The notes under the pieces were generated by a model. The model ran no database searches, was not told the DNA's origin, and saw only the letters and a list, made by a program, of their open reading frames with translations. Made by a program: the position numbers and the translations under genes. Positions 17,661-26,938 of a stretch of DNA of 64,000 nucleotides are shown piece by piece. Source of the DNA: Lachnospiraceae bacterium. GTDB taxonomy: Bacteria; Bacillota; Clostridia; Lachnospirales; Lachnospiraceae. Numbering within the stretch: position 1 is the first letter of the stretch; every line of letters begins with the position of its first letter. Location of the stretch: positions 248,001 through 312,000 of the forward strand of contig JAISSU010000029.1 in NCBI GenBank assembly GCA_031272985.1, written 5' to 3'.

Positions 17661-19055
17661 ATGACTTATTATCTGGCTGTGGATATTGGAGCTTCCAGCG
17701 GCAGGCATATGATTTTCTGGCTGGAAGACGGAAAGATGCACTTTGAGGAGATTTATCGTTTTCCTAATGGAATGAAGGAACACGACGGTCATCTTTATTG
17801 GAATACCGATGATTTGTTTTCGCACATCAAAGCGGGTTTAAAGAAGTGCAAAGAAAAGGGAATGATTCCTTCATTCATGGGGATTGACACCTGGGCTGTA
17901 GACTACGTATTACTGGATGAAAATGATAATAAAATAAGCGAGGCATATGGATACCGCGACAGCCGCACGACAGGAATGGATGATGTGGTTTATCGTTATA
18001 TTTCAATGGAAGAGCTCTACGAGAGAACAGGTATCCAAAAGCAGCCTTTTAATACCATTTATCAATTGATGGCACATAAAGAACAGGAGCCTGACGTTTT
18101 GAAAAAAGCGCGGACTTTTTTAATGCTCCCTGATTATTTCAATTTCCTTCTGACAGGAATCAAAAAGAGCGAATACACTAATGCCACTACGGGACAATTG
18201 GTAAATGCTCATACCAATGATTGGGATTTTGAGTTAATCGATCGACTCGGACTTCCGAAAAACATCTTTCTTGCGCTTTCAAAGCCCGGCGAGACTGTCG
18301 GAAAATTCAAGAAAGAAGTCAGTGATGAGGTCGGATTCGAAGCTGTCGTTATGTTGCCCGCCACCCATGATACGGGTTCAGCAGTGGTGGCAGTCCCTTC
18401 TAATGACGATGATGGCATATACATTAGCTCCGGAACCTGGTCACTTATGGGGATTGAATCATTGACGCCTATATGTACCTTAAAGAGCATGGAGGCCAAT
18501 TTCACCAATGAAGGCGGTTACGATTTCCGCTTCCGTTTCTTAAAGAATATTATGGGGCTTTGGATGATTCAGTCAGTTAAAAAAGAATTCACAAAAGACC
18601 TTTCATTTGCGGATTTATGTGAGCTGGCGGAGGAAGAGGAAATACCTAGTATAGTCGATTGCAATGATCCTTCTTTCTTAGCACCTAAGAATATGAATTT
18701 TGCCGTAAAACAATATTGTGAAAAAACCGATCAGGCAGTTCCCGTGACAGAGGGAGAAATGGCGGCGGTTATTTACAATAGTCTGGCAAAATGCTATGGC
18801 GATACTGTCAGAGAAATCGAAGAAATCACAGGCAGAGAATTTAAGAAAATACATATCATCGGCGGCGGTGCTAATGCCGACTATCTCAATAAATTGACAG
18901 CGAAATATACGGGGAAAAAGGTTACTGCCGGTCCTACTGAGGCTACCGCAATCGGTAATGCGCTCGTTATGATGATTGCGAATAAGGAATTTGCGAACTT
19001 AAGCGAAGCGCGTTTTTGTGTTAAGGAATCATTTGATATTATTGAAGTAAATTAA
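17661..19055 (+). CDS. rhaB: Rhamnulokinase
   Basis: Phosphorylates L-rhamnulose at O1 with ATP. A 464-residue FGGY kinase with the actin-like fold: N-terminal phosphate loop DIGASSGRHM, GIDTWAVDYVLLD, the rhamnulokinase-type SSGTWSLMG, and C-terminal IIGGGANADYLN. The ATG at 17661 follows a CAGGGGG site; an upstream GTG/ATG-like extension has no conserved sequence. It is followed 52 bp later by rhamnose isomerase, which supports the substrate. Confidence 0.92.
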   Translation: MTYYLAVDIGASSGRHMIFWLEDGKMHFEEIYRFPNGMKEHDGHLYWNTDDLFSHIKAGLKKCKEKGMIPSFMGIDTWAVDYVLLDENDNKISEAYGYRDSRTTGMDDVVYRYISMEELYERTGIQKQPFNTIYQLMAHKEQEPDVLKKARTFLMLPDYFNFLLTGIKKSEYTNATTGQLVNAHTNDWDFELIDRLGLPKNIFLALSKPGETVGKFKKEVSDEVGFEAVVMLPATHDTGSAVVAVPSNDDDGIYISSGTWSLMGIESLTPICTLKSMEANFTNEGGYDFRFRFLKNIMGLWMIQSVKKEFTKDLSFADLCELAEEEEIPSIVDCNDPSFLAPKNMNFAVKQYCEKTDQAVPVTEGEMAAVIYNSLAKCYGDTVREIEEITGREFKKIHIIGGGANADYLNKLTAKYTGKKVTAGPTEATAIGNALVMMIANKEFANLSEARFCVKESFDIIEVN

Positions 19056-19107
19056 GAAATGCGATAAAAAATTTAATATTCGTCAATAAAATTCGAGGAG
19101 GGTTATT

Positions 19108-20361
19108 ATGAGTACGAAAGCAAGTTTTGAAGCCGCAAAGGAACTGTACGAAGGATTTGGTGTAGATGTGGATGCGGCGCTATCAACATTGGCAAAGGTC
19201 TCTTTGTCAATGCACTGCTGGCAAGGTGACGATGTAAAGGGCTTTGACAGTGATTTGGCTTTATCGGGAGGTATCCAGACTACAGGTAATTATCCCGGAA
19301 AGGCAAGGACACCCGAAGAACTTATGTCAGACATTGACAAGGTCTTAAGTCTCGTACCGGGTAAGCACAGAATAAATCTTCACGCAAGTTATGCGATTTT
19401 CGAAGACGGCGAATGGGCTGACAGAGACGCGATTGAGCCGAAACATTTTAAGAAATGGGTGGATTACGCAAAGGAAAGAGGCCTCGGAATTGACTTTAAT
19501 CCGACGTATTTTTCACATCCGAAGGCAGCCGAATATACACTGACGCATCCCGACGATGAAATCAGAACGTTCTGGATTAATCACGGAAAAGCCTGCGTTC
19601 GCATTGCCGAGTACTTTGCCCAAGAGCTCGGGACGCCGTGTTTGTTAAATGTATGGATTCCCGATGGGCTAAAGGATGTGCCTGCCGACAGATTGGGTCC
19701 CAGAGCCAGATATAAGGACTCGATGGATCAGATTTTGTCTGAGCCCCATGATAAGTCAAAGGTATTGGTGAGTCTCGAATCAAAGGTATTCGGAATCGGA
19801 CTCGAATCATATACGGCGGGCAGCGCGGAATTTACGACGAATTACGCATTTTCAAAGGGTATTCTACCCCTTCTTGATAATGGGCACTATCACCCGACAG
19901 AGGTGGTTTCAGATAAGATTGCTTCAATACTCCTTTTCTTTGATAAATTTGCCCTCCATGTGACGAGAGGCGTTCGCTGGGATTCCGACCACGTGCTTCG
20001 TTTAGATGACGAGACAAAAGAAATCGCAAAAGAGCTTGTGAGTAATGACGCGCTTGACAAAGCCTGCATTGGTCTTGATTTCTTTGATGCCAGCATCAAT
20101 CGCATCGCCGCGTGGGTAATCGGAATGCGCAATATGCAAAAGGCACTTTTGTATGCGCTTCTTACTCCGAACAAGAAATTCAAGGAATTACAGGACACCA
20201 TGCAATTCACAAAGCTCATGGCATTGCAGGAAGAGCTTAAAACATATCCGTTCGGCGCTGTTTGGGATTATTTCTGCGAGATTAATAATACTCCAATCAG
20301 AGAAGAATGGCTTCCTTATGTTGAAGCATATGAGAAGGAAGTTCTCAGTAAACGCTCATAA
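19108..20361 (+). CDS. rhaA: L-rhamnose isomerase
   Basis: Converts L-rhamnose to L-rhamnulose with divalent metals. 417 residues, the expected length, with [11 protein letters not shown] near the N-terminus and [12 protein letters not shown] in the C-terminal half, both typical of RhaA. A strong GAGGAGGG is upstream of the ATG. With rhaB it gives L-rhamnulose 1-phosphate. No rhamnulose-1-phosphate aldolase (rhaD), mutarotase or AraC-type regulator is encoded in the window. Confidence 0.94.
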   Translation: MSTKASFEAAKELYEGFGVDVDAALSTLAKVSLSMHCWQGDDVKGFDSDLALSGGIQTTGNYPGKARTPEELMSDIDKVLSLVPGKHRINLHASYAIFEDGEWADRDAIEPKHFKKWVDYAKERGLGIDFNPTYFSHPKAAEYTLTHPDDEIRTFWINHGKACVRIAEYFAQELGTPCLLNVWIPDGLKDVPADRLGPRARYKDSMDQILSEPHDKSKVLVSLESKVFGIGLESYTAGSAEFTTNYAFSKGILPLLDNGHYHPTEVVSDKIASILLFFDKFALHVTRGVRWDSDHVLRLDDETKEIAKELVSNDALDKACIGLDFFDASINRIAAWVIGMRNMQKALLYALLTPNKKFKELQDTMQFTKLMALQEELKTYPFGAVWDYFCEINNTPIREEWLPYVEAYEKEVLSKRS

Positions 20362-20407
20362 CAGAATTCGCAAATAAATAGTCTGGCTTATAATGTACGG
20401 GGGATCT

Positions 20408-21922
20408 ATGGGACAATATTTATTGGGAATTGATATAGGAACGAGCGCATGTAAGGCGGCGCTCTTTTCTTCAGATGGAAATGTAATTGCAAATGCGCTT
20501 TGCGAGTATCCGGTTTACTACCCAAAGCAGGGATTTGTAGAGCAAGACCCTAATGACTGGTGGAAGGGGACATGCAGTTCCTTGCGCGATATTTCCGAAG
20601 CAATGAAAGAAAGAGGAATTTCTCCCGAAGAAATTGCGGGAATCGGAATCGACGGACAAGGTTGGGCTGCGGTCGCTGTGGATGGTAAAGGTAATGTGCT
20701 TTGCAATAATCCTATTTGGCTGGATACCCGTGCGGCAGATATTTGCAAAGAAATTAATATAAAAATCGGCAGCGAAAAACTGTTTGAATTGTGCGGAAAT
20801 CCTCTGTCTCCCACGTATACTACCGCGAAAATATTGTGGTACGAAAAAAACCTTCCAGATGTATTTGCAAAGACCGAAAAAATCTTGCAGTCAAACAGTT
20901 TTATTGCTATGAAGCTCGCGGGAACTGTGAGTCAGGATATCTGTCAAAGCTACGGATATCATTGCTTTGATATGCGAAAAGGTGTGTGGGATTTTGATAT
21001 GTGTGAGGCTTTGGGTATCCCAAAGAAGTTTCTGCCAAAGATTTACGCATGTCATGAGATTGTAGGTACATTAAGCAAAGAAGCTGCCCGCGAGACCGGA
21101 CTTATCCCCGGTATTCCGGTAGCGGCGGGAGGTTTGGATGCTGCCTGCGGAAGCCTCGGGGCGGGTGTCTTAAGAGCGGGAGATACTCAGGAACAGGGCG
21201 GACAGGCCGGCGGCATGAGCATTTGCACCGATGAATATCTCTGCGATGAAAGACTGATTTTAAGCTTCCATGTGGTACCTGGCAGATGGCTTTTGCAGGG
21301 AGGCTCCACGGGCGGGGGCGGAGTCATGAGATGGCTTGAAAGGGAACTTGGAAGTCCCTTAACCAAAAATGACAGATTGCCCGAAAAGAAAGTACTGGAA
21401 ATATTTAATGAGATGGCCGCTAAAGTACCCGCCGGAAGTGACGGGGTAGTTTTCCTTCCATATATGGCGGGCGAACGTTCTCCGATATGGAATCCGAATG
21501 CAAAAGGAGTCTATTACGGACTTGATTTTAATAAGACAAAGGGGCATTTCATCAGAGCCGGCATGGAAGGAGTCGCTTTTTCATTAAGACATAATCTGGA
21601 AGTAGCACAGCACGCGGGTGCGTCTGTTAATGAGCTTAGAGCAATGGGAGGTTCCGCGAATTCGCTATTGTGGACGCAGATAAAATCCGATGTCACGGGG
21701 AAACCCGTTGTAGTTCCGGCTTCAGATACGGCGACGACTCTGGGGGCGGCTATATTGGCAGGCGTCGGTGTCGGGGTTTATAGTTCATTTGAGGAAGCGG
21801 TAGATAAGATCGTTGTAATAAAACGAAAGCATGAACCGAATGCTGCTCTAAAGAGTATTTACGATAAGAATTATGAAGTTTACCGAAAGCTTTATGAGAA
21901 ACTGGAAGAGTTGTTTGTTTAG
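20408..21922 (+). CDS. FGGY-family sugar kinase (xylulokinase-like)
   Basis: A 504-residue kinase with LGIDIGTSACKAALF, IDGQGWAAVAVD and the C-terminal MGGSANSLLWTQIKSDVTGKP, closest in pattern to xylulose kinases. FGGY family members differ in sugar specificity and cannot be assigned exactly by eye. An ATG at 20393 is in frame, but GGGGG precedes the one at 20408. It follows rhaA by 46 bp and precedes an aldo/keto reductase by 17 bp, so it is probably part of a sugar-use operon with rhaBA. Confidence 0.85.
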   Translation: MGQYLLGIDIGTSACKAALFSSDGNVIANALCEYPVYYPKQGFVEQDPNDWWKGTCSSLRDISEAMKERGISPEEIAGIGIDGQGWAAVAVDGKGNVLCNNPIWLDTRAADICKEINIKIGSEKLFELCGNPLSPTYTTAKILWYEKNLPDVFAKTEKILQSNSFIAMKLAGTVSQDICQSYGYHCFDMRKGVWDFDMCEALGIPKKFLPKIYACHEIVGTLSKEAARETGLIPGIPVAAGGLDAACGSLGAGVLRAGDTQEQGGQAGGMSICTDEYLCDERLILSFHVVPGRWLLQGGSTGGGGVMRWLERELGSPLTKNDRLPEKKVLEIFNEMAAKVPAGSDGVVFLPYMAGERSPIWNPNAKGVYYGLDFNKTKGHFIRAGMEGVAFSLRHNLEVAQHAGASVNELRAMGGSANSLLWTQIKSDVTGKPVVVPASDTATTLGAAILAGVGVGVYSSFEEAVDKIVVIKRKHEPNAALKSIYDKNYEVYRKLYEKLEELFV

Positions 21923-21939
21923 AAGGGGGACAAAAAGAA

Positions 21940-22944
21940 ATGGAAGCTGTTAATCAAGATATAATACCAAAAATTACGTTATCGGATGGGCGCGAAATGC
22001 CCTGTATAGGCATGGGGACTTTCGGGTCGGACAGATTTTCGGCTTTACAGGTGGCTGATGCCGTATATGGGGGCATTGAAGTAGGCTACAGAATGTTTGA
22101 TTGCGCCGCCTGTTACGGGAATGAAAAGGAAATCGGTAAGTCTCTTGCGAAAGCCTTTGATGAGGGAAAAGTAAAACGCGACGAGCTCTTTATTATGACT
22201 AAAATTTGGAATGATATGCATCGTAAAGTACGCGAATCCTGTTTAAAGAGTATCGAAGAGCTTCAATGCGACTACGTCGATATGCTATATATTCACTGGC
22301 CGTTTCCCAATTATCATCCGCCGGGCTGTGACGTCGATGCCAGAAACCCGGACTCTAAGCCGTTTTCAGTGGAGGAATTCACAGATACTTACCGTCAGAT
22401 AGAAGAGTTAGTCGGTGAGGGTCTTGTACGTTACATTGGCATTTCCAATATGACCATACCTAAATTAGAGGCAGTGCTTCCTCTTCTGAAAATTAAGCCT
22501 ACCGCCTGTGAAATTGAATTGCACCCTGCGTTTCAGCAGGAAGAACTGTTTAATTATCTTAAGGAACACGACATTATTGTGGTCGGTTATATGCCTATGG
22601 GCTCTCCTGCGAGACCCGATAGGGACATGATGCCTGAAGACATAGCTGATTTAAAAATGCCCGAGATAGTCGGTATTGCCGAGGCGCATGGGATTCCGAC
22701 AGCGGAAGTTGCGCTTAAATGGGCGTATCAGAGGGGACAGATTCCGATTCCGTTTTCTATTACGAAAGAGCATTATAAAGCGAATCTAAGGTGCTTAACC
22801 GAAGATCCGCTAAATGAAGAGGAAATGAGATTAATAGCTACTTTAGAGCGCGGAAACAGGCTCGTAAAAGGTCAGGTCTTTCTTTGGGAGGGCGCAAAAG
22901 ACTGGCATGCCCTATGGGATGAGGATGGCGTAATCGTTTCTTAG
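21940..22944 (+). CDS. Aldo/keto reductase
   Basis: A 334-residue NADP(H)-dependent TIM-barrel reductase. The Asp-Tyr-Lys-His tetrad can be seen: Asp in FDCA, Tyr in CYGNE, Lys in MTKIW and His in YIHWPF. It is slightly longer than usual at the C-terminus. Physiological substrate unknown; position behind sugar kinases suggests aldose or lactaldehyde-type chemistry. Rhamnose catabolism makes L-lactaldehyde, which such enzymes can reduce, but that is inference. Its end overlaps the convergent copA gene by 4 bp. Confidence 0.9.
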   Translation: MEAVNQDIIPKITLSDGREMPCIGMGTFGSDRFSALQVADAVYGGIEVGYRMFDCAACYGNEKEIGKSLAKAFDEGKVKRDELFIMTKIWNDMHRKVRESCLKSIEELQCDYVDMLYIHWPFPNYHPPGCDVDARNPDSKPFSVEEFTDTYRQIEELVGEGLVRYIGISNMTIPKLEAVLPLLKIKPTACEIELHPAFQQEELFNYLKEHDIIVVGYMPMGSPARPDRDMMPEDIADLKMPEIVGIAEAHGIPTAEVALKWAYQRGQIPIPFSITKEHYKANLRCLTEDPLNEEEMRLIATLERGNRLVKGQVFLWEGAKDWHALWDEDGVIVS

Positions 22945-25196
22945 ACGTGAAAACGCTTTAATCGCAGGGCATTCGTCAGCACCGATACCGATGAAAGGCT
23001 CATTGCGGCGGCGGCGAACATGGGATTTAATAGCGGTCCTCCGAATAAATGCAGTACGCCTGCGGCAATGGGGATTCCGATTGTATTGTACCCGAAAGCC
23101 CAGAACAGATTTTGTTTAATATTTCGAATTGTGCGCTTCGATAATAATACCGCTGTGGAAACATCGGTTAAGTCGGAGCGCATTAATACGATATCGGCGC
23201 TCTCCATAGCCACATCAGTACCCGAGCCAATCGCAATTCCAATATCGGCAGAGGCTAATGCGGGTGCGTCGTTGATTCCGTCGCCCACCATGGCGACAGT
23301 TTTCCCCTCGCCCTGTAGCTTTTTCACCTCATCGGCTTTATCCTGCGGCAGGACTTCTGCTAATATTCTGTCTATATTAACCTGTTTTGCGATTGCTGCG
23401 GCTGTCTTTTGATTATCGCCTGTTATCATAGCTACTTCTATACCCATCTCATGCAGTCGCTCTATCGCGGCTTTGCTCGAGGGCTTTACTGTATCCGCCA
23501 CGGCAATGATCCCGGCGGCCTTTTCGTTAATGGCGATAAACATCGGGGTCTTTCCTTCGGATGCAAGTCTATCTGCCTCACCCTCAAGAGACGCTAAAGC
23601 GATGTTCTTTTCAACCATCAACTTTTTATTTCCTGCGAGGACGTCATCTGTGCCAATCTTTGCATAAATCCCCTGGCCGGTAATGGACTCGAATTCTGTT
23701 ACAGCTACTAAGTCGATGCCATCATCTTTAGCCTTTTGGACGATTGCTTGCCCGAGAGGGTGCTCGCTTGCGTTTTCGGCTGATGCGGCAACCTTTAATA
23801 GTTCTGAGGCTGAAACCGGCTCATCATCAGATGAATGAATACAAACATCGGTTACACTTGGCTTTCCCTCAGTAATCGTACCTGTTTTATCAAAAACTAT
23901 GGTATTAATCTTATGCGCGGTCTCTAAAGCCTCACCGCTTTTAATGAGGATTCCGTTTTCGGCGCCTTTCCCTGTTCCCACCATTATCGCAGTAGGAGTC
24001 GCAAGTCCCAGCGCGCATGGGCAGGCGATAACCAGTACGGAGATGAAAATCGTAAGAGCAAAAGCCACATCTTTTGTTCCGATAAACCATGCAACTGACG
24101 ACAAAAGTGCGATTACACAGACTATCGGCACGAAATATCCACTTACGATGTCCGCGAGCTGTGCAATCGGAGCTTTCGAGCCTTGGGCATCTTCGACGAG
24201 TTTTATAATCTGAGCAAGAGCCGTATCGCTCCCGACCTTTTCTGCACAAAACTGAATGCTCCCTGTCGTATTGATAGAGGCAGCGTAGACCGAGTCCCCC
24301 TGCTTTTTATCAACAGGCATACTTTCCCCTGTCAGCATGGATTCATCAATAGCAGTGTTCCCCGAGATGACGATGCCATCGACAGGAATTTTAGCTCCCG
24401 GTTTTACGACTAAGATATCTCCGGGTTCGACTTCGTCAATGGGTATTTCTTTTTCTTCTCCGTCTACCAGTAATATGGCGGTTTTCGGAGCTAGTCCCAT
24501 GAGTTTTTTTATTGCCTCGCCGGTGCGGCCTTTCGAAACCGCCTCTAATGATTTTCCGAGAAGTATCAAGGTAATTATAACACCGGCCGACTCGAAATAA
24601 AGGTATTCGGCGGCTTCATGATTTCCTCCGGCTATTTGTATTACATTATATATGCTGTAAACAATAGCCGCAGAAGTGCCTACGGCAATAAGACTATCCA
24701 TATTGGGGCTTCTCTGGAAAAGGGCTTTAAAGCCGACGGTATAAAACCTATAACCCACTGCCACGACAGGCACTACCAAAATCAGTTCCGCCAGGCCGTA
24801 TCTTAACGGATACATCATGTGATCAAGTTCCATCGGAAACGGGAGCTTTACGAAGGTAATCATCGGAGCCATTGCAATGTATAATAGCGGAATAGAAAAA
24901 ACGGCGGCAATAATAAATTTAGTCCAGAGGATGCGTATGGCTTTTTGTTTTCTGAGGCGATCCTCGTCAGATGCCCCGGACTTTGACGTAGATAAGACCT
25001 GATATCCGATTTTCTCTATAGTGGCTTTAATGGCAGGCAAACGAACTGTCTGCGGATTATATTGTATGGTGGCTTTCTCGGTGGCGAGATTAACACTGGC
25101 AGTTTCAATACCATCGAGCTTTCCTAAGACCTTTTCTATTCTTCTGGCACAGGCTGCGCAGGTCATTCCCCCTATGGGAAGCGTGATACTACTCAT
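22941..25196 (-). CDS. copA: Heavy-metal (copper-type) P1B ATPase
   Basis: A 751-residue copper-exporter-type ATPase. It has one N-terminal metal-binding domain (GMTCAAC), eight expected membrane helices, the membrane CPC motif (IACPCALGLATPTA), the phosphorylation site DKTGTIT, the HP motif (ASEHPLGQA) and GDGINDAPAL. CPC plus these features fit Cu(I) export. I chose the internal ATG at 25196, preceded by AGAGGG, over the upstream in-frame ATG at 25244. It diverges from an HxlR regulator. No CopZ chaperone or CopY/CsoR is adjacent. Confidence 0.93.
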   Translation of the reverse strand: MSSITLPIGGMTCAACARRIEKVLGKLDGIETASVNLATEKATIQYNPQTVRLPAIKATIEKIGYQVLSTSKSGASDEDRLRKQKAIRILWTKFIIAAVFSIPLLYIAMAPMITFVKLPFPMELDHMMYPLRYGLAELILVVPVVAVGYRFYTVGFKALFQRSPNMDSLIAVGTSAAIVYSIYNVIQIAGGNHEAAEYLYFESAGVIITLILLGKSLEAVSKGRTGEAIKKLMGLAPKTAILLVDGEEKEIPIDEVEPGDILVVKPGAKIPVDGIVISGNTAIDESMLTGESMPVDKKQGDSVYAASINTTGSIQFCAEKVGSDTALAQIIKLVEDAQGSKAPIAQLADIVSGYFVPIVCVIALLSSVAWFIGTKDVAFALTIFISVLVIACPCALGLATPTAIMVGTGKGAENGILIKSGEALETAHKINTIVFDKTGTITEGKPSVTDVCIHSSDDEPVSASELLKVAASAENASEHPLGQAIVQKAKDDGIDLVAVTEFESITGQGIYAKIGTDDVLAGNKKLMVEKNIALASLEGEADRLASEGKTPMFIAINEKAAGIIAVADTVKPSSKAAIERLHEMGIEVAMITGDNQKTAAAIAKQVNIDRILAEVLPQDKADEVKKLQGEGKTVAMVGDGINDAPALASADIGIAIGSGTDVAMESADIVLMRSDLTDVSTAVLLSKRTIRNIKQNLFWAFGYNTIGIPIAAGVLHLFGGPLLNPMFAAAAMSLSSVSVLTNALRLKRFHV

Positions 25197-25306
25197 GATT
25201 ATTACCCTCTTTCTACGCTGAATATCTTTGGCGTTTAACTTCACTATAATTGAACGGATTCCTTAATTAATTTACTTAATTTCAATATTTTATTCTGCAA
25301 TTCTAA

Positions 25307-25336
25307 TTGACAAATATCTCCACATGCTAGTATTAT
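25307..25336 (+). promoter_or_regulatory. Promoter of the HxlR-family regulator
   Basis: TTGACA (25307-25312), 18-bp spacer and TATTAT (25331-25336), about 85 bp before the start codon in the divergent gap between copA and the regulator. Confidence 0.65.
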
Positions 25337-25421
25337 CATAAACATTATGAACCTTTTTTCAAGTATGCACTTTATTGTTCTATACTTACTATTTGGGAAC
25401 TATAACATCAAGGAGGATTTC

Positions 25422-25781
25422 ATGGATTGTACGTGCGACGAATTGAATTGCCCTGTGGATGCTACGCTAAAACTAATTGGCGGAAAGTATAAGTCATTAA
25501 TACTCTGGCATTTAACAGGGGGCACACTAAGATATGGAGAACTTTGTCGCCTCATACCGCAGGCGACGGCAAAAATGATGACCCAGCAATTGCGTGAATT
25601 AGAAGCTGATAATCTGTTGTCACGTAAAGTATACCCTGTGGTGCCGCCAAAGGTCGAATATTCACTCACTGAGTTTGGCGCGAGCCTTAAGCCCATTCTC
25701 AATGCTATGTACGAATGGGGTGAAGACTATTTAAAAGAAAACGGGCTTACGCCAAATTGCTCAATGGTGCAATCACGGTAG
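25422..25781 (+). CDS. HxlR-family winged-helix transcriptional regulator
   Basis: A 119-residue MarR-like regulator with the HxlR core: [22 protein letters not shown], then the recognition region [25 protein letters not shown]. Three cysteines near the N-terminus (CTCDELNC) may sense redox, electrophiles or metal. The start follows AAGGAGG; the frame is open 25 codons upstream without a site. It is divergent from copA, so control of copA is possible but not shown. Its last codons lie inside a 29-bp direct repeat. Confidence 0.9.
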   Translation: MDCTCDELNCPVDATLKLIGGKYKSLILWHLTGGTLRYGELCRLIPQATAKMMTQQLRELEADNLLSRKVYPVVPPKVEYSLTEFGASLKPILNAMYEWGEDYLKENGLTPNCSMVQSR

Positions 25782-25866
25782 CTTATTTGAAGTCGGTACG
25801 GCTAAATAAAGGAAAGCGCAACTACCTTACAAGCTCCGGTGCAATCACGGTAGCTTATTTGAAGTC
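25766..25866. repeat. 29-bp direct repeat across two convergent 3' ends
   Basis: Positions 25766-25794 and 25838-25866 are identical (both begin GGTGCAATCACGG and end TTTGAAGTC), with 43 bp between them. The first copy contains the HxlR stop codon. The second encodes, on the other strand, the last residues and stop of the PstS-like lipoprotein. Only two copies exist. See findings. Confidence 0.9.
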
Positions 25867-26882
25867 AGCGAGGCAGCATCGGGAATGGCGACATAACCTT
25901 CATCATCAATTAATTGCTCCCCGTTTTCGGAAAGTAACCAGTCTCTTAAGATGCGAGAGGGGCTGTCTGAAGGTTCAGAGCTTCGCATTACTAAGTAAAA
26001 CTCATGCGTCAAAGGATAGGTGTTCGCCGCTATAGTCTCTTTAGAGGGGATGATGCCGTCTACGGCAATGTATTTAAGCTTGTCACTGTGGTACATATTA
26101 TCCGCGTAATAGAATACCGAGAAGCCGATTGACATATTGTCTTTGTCGAATTTTTCAAGCTCGTCAATCAGCATTCCCATTTCTGATATCACATATTGCG
26201 AAGATGGTGTCATTGGTTTTTCATCTTTCATAACTAAATCCAGAAACAATGCCTGAGAGCCGCTCCCCTCATTTCGCTGAATCGCTTTTATTTCGCCCTC
26301 GTCTCCTCCCAAATCCTTCCAGTCAGTAGTTTTGCCTGTGTAAATATCACGAATCTGCTGCATAGTCAGGCTTTCAACCTTATTATCTTCACCGGTGAGA
26401 AAGACTAAGGCATCGCGCCCTATTGGCGTGATATCAAGTTCCTTGACTGCTTTAATTCTGCTTTGCATTTCGAGTGAAGGGAGATACACGAGCAGCAAAT
26501 CACCGCCCTGCCAATCATCAGCAGCACCCGTGACGCTTTGCAGTAAGAAATCCCAGGAATTTTCGGTTTGGTTAACCGTGACTCGATTCTCCGCCTCAGT
26601 GCGCGTAATCCCACAGGCTTTGGCGTAAATCGCCGCAATGAGAGGCATGCATGCCGTGCTCCCGTCTATTACAGGGCAATTTGAAGCACTAAGTCCCGGT
26701 ATCCCTTCGGGAATGGATTGGTCATCATCATTATCATTTACAATAGTGGAAGTTTCATCATCGGAAAGTGCTTCGTCTTCGCTATTATTTTCATTACTTT
26801 TGTTAAATAAAGAGCAAGATGTCATTAATGCGATAATAAGAGACAAACTTAGTAATATACTTAAGATCTTTTTTGTTTTCAT
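25845..26882 (-). CDS. PstS-like substrate-binding lipoprotein
   Basis: A 345-residue extracellular lipoprotein: signal peptide with lipobox LMTSC (Cys23), an acidic Asn/Ser/Asp-rich linker, then a phosphate-type periplasmic binding fold with PVIDGSTACMPL and RNEGSGSQALF, which resemble the anion-binding loops of PstS. No pstC, pstA or pstB is nearby, so it may be an orphan sensor or binding protein. It lies 56 bp behind the next lipoprotein gene on the same strand. Its stop codon lies inside a 29-bp direct repeat, so the C-terminus may have been altered. Confidence 0.8.
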   Translation of the reverse strand: MKTKKILSILLSLSLIIALMTSCSLFNKSNENNSEDEALSDDETSTIVNDNDDDQSIPEGIPGLSASNCPVIDGSTACMPLIAAIYAKACGITRTEAENRVTVNQTENSWDFLLQSVTGAADDWQGGDLLLVYLPSLEMQSRIKAVKELDITPIGRDALVFLTGEDNKVESLTMQQIRDIYTGKTTDWKDLGGDEGEIKAIQRNEGSGSQALFLDLVMKDEKPMTPSSQYVISEMGMLIDELEKFDKDNMSIGFSVFYYADNMYHSDKLKYIAVDGIIPSKETIAANTYPLTHEFYLVMRSSEPSDSPSRILRDWLLSENGEQLIDDEGYVAIPDAASLTSNKLP

Positions 26883-26938
26883 GTTTACCCTCCTGTATGC
26901 CGGTTTCCTTATAGCCTGATGTTTTCATTTAAATGCGC

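Noticed and set aside
25766-25866. Possible CRISPR array of two 29-bp repeats and a 43-bp spacer
   Set aside because: Only two repeats, no cas genes in the window, and both copies lie in the coding ends of two genes. A local duplication explains it better.
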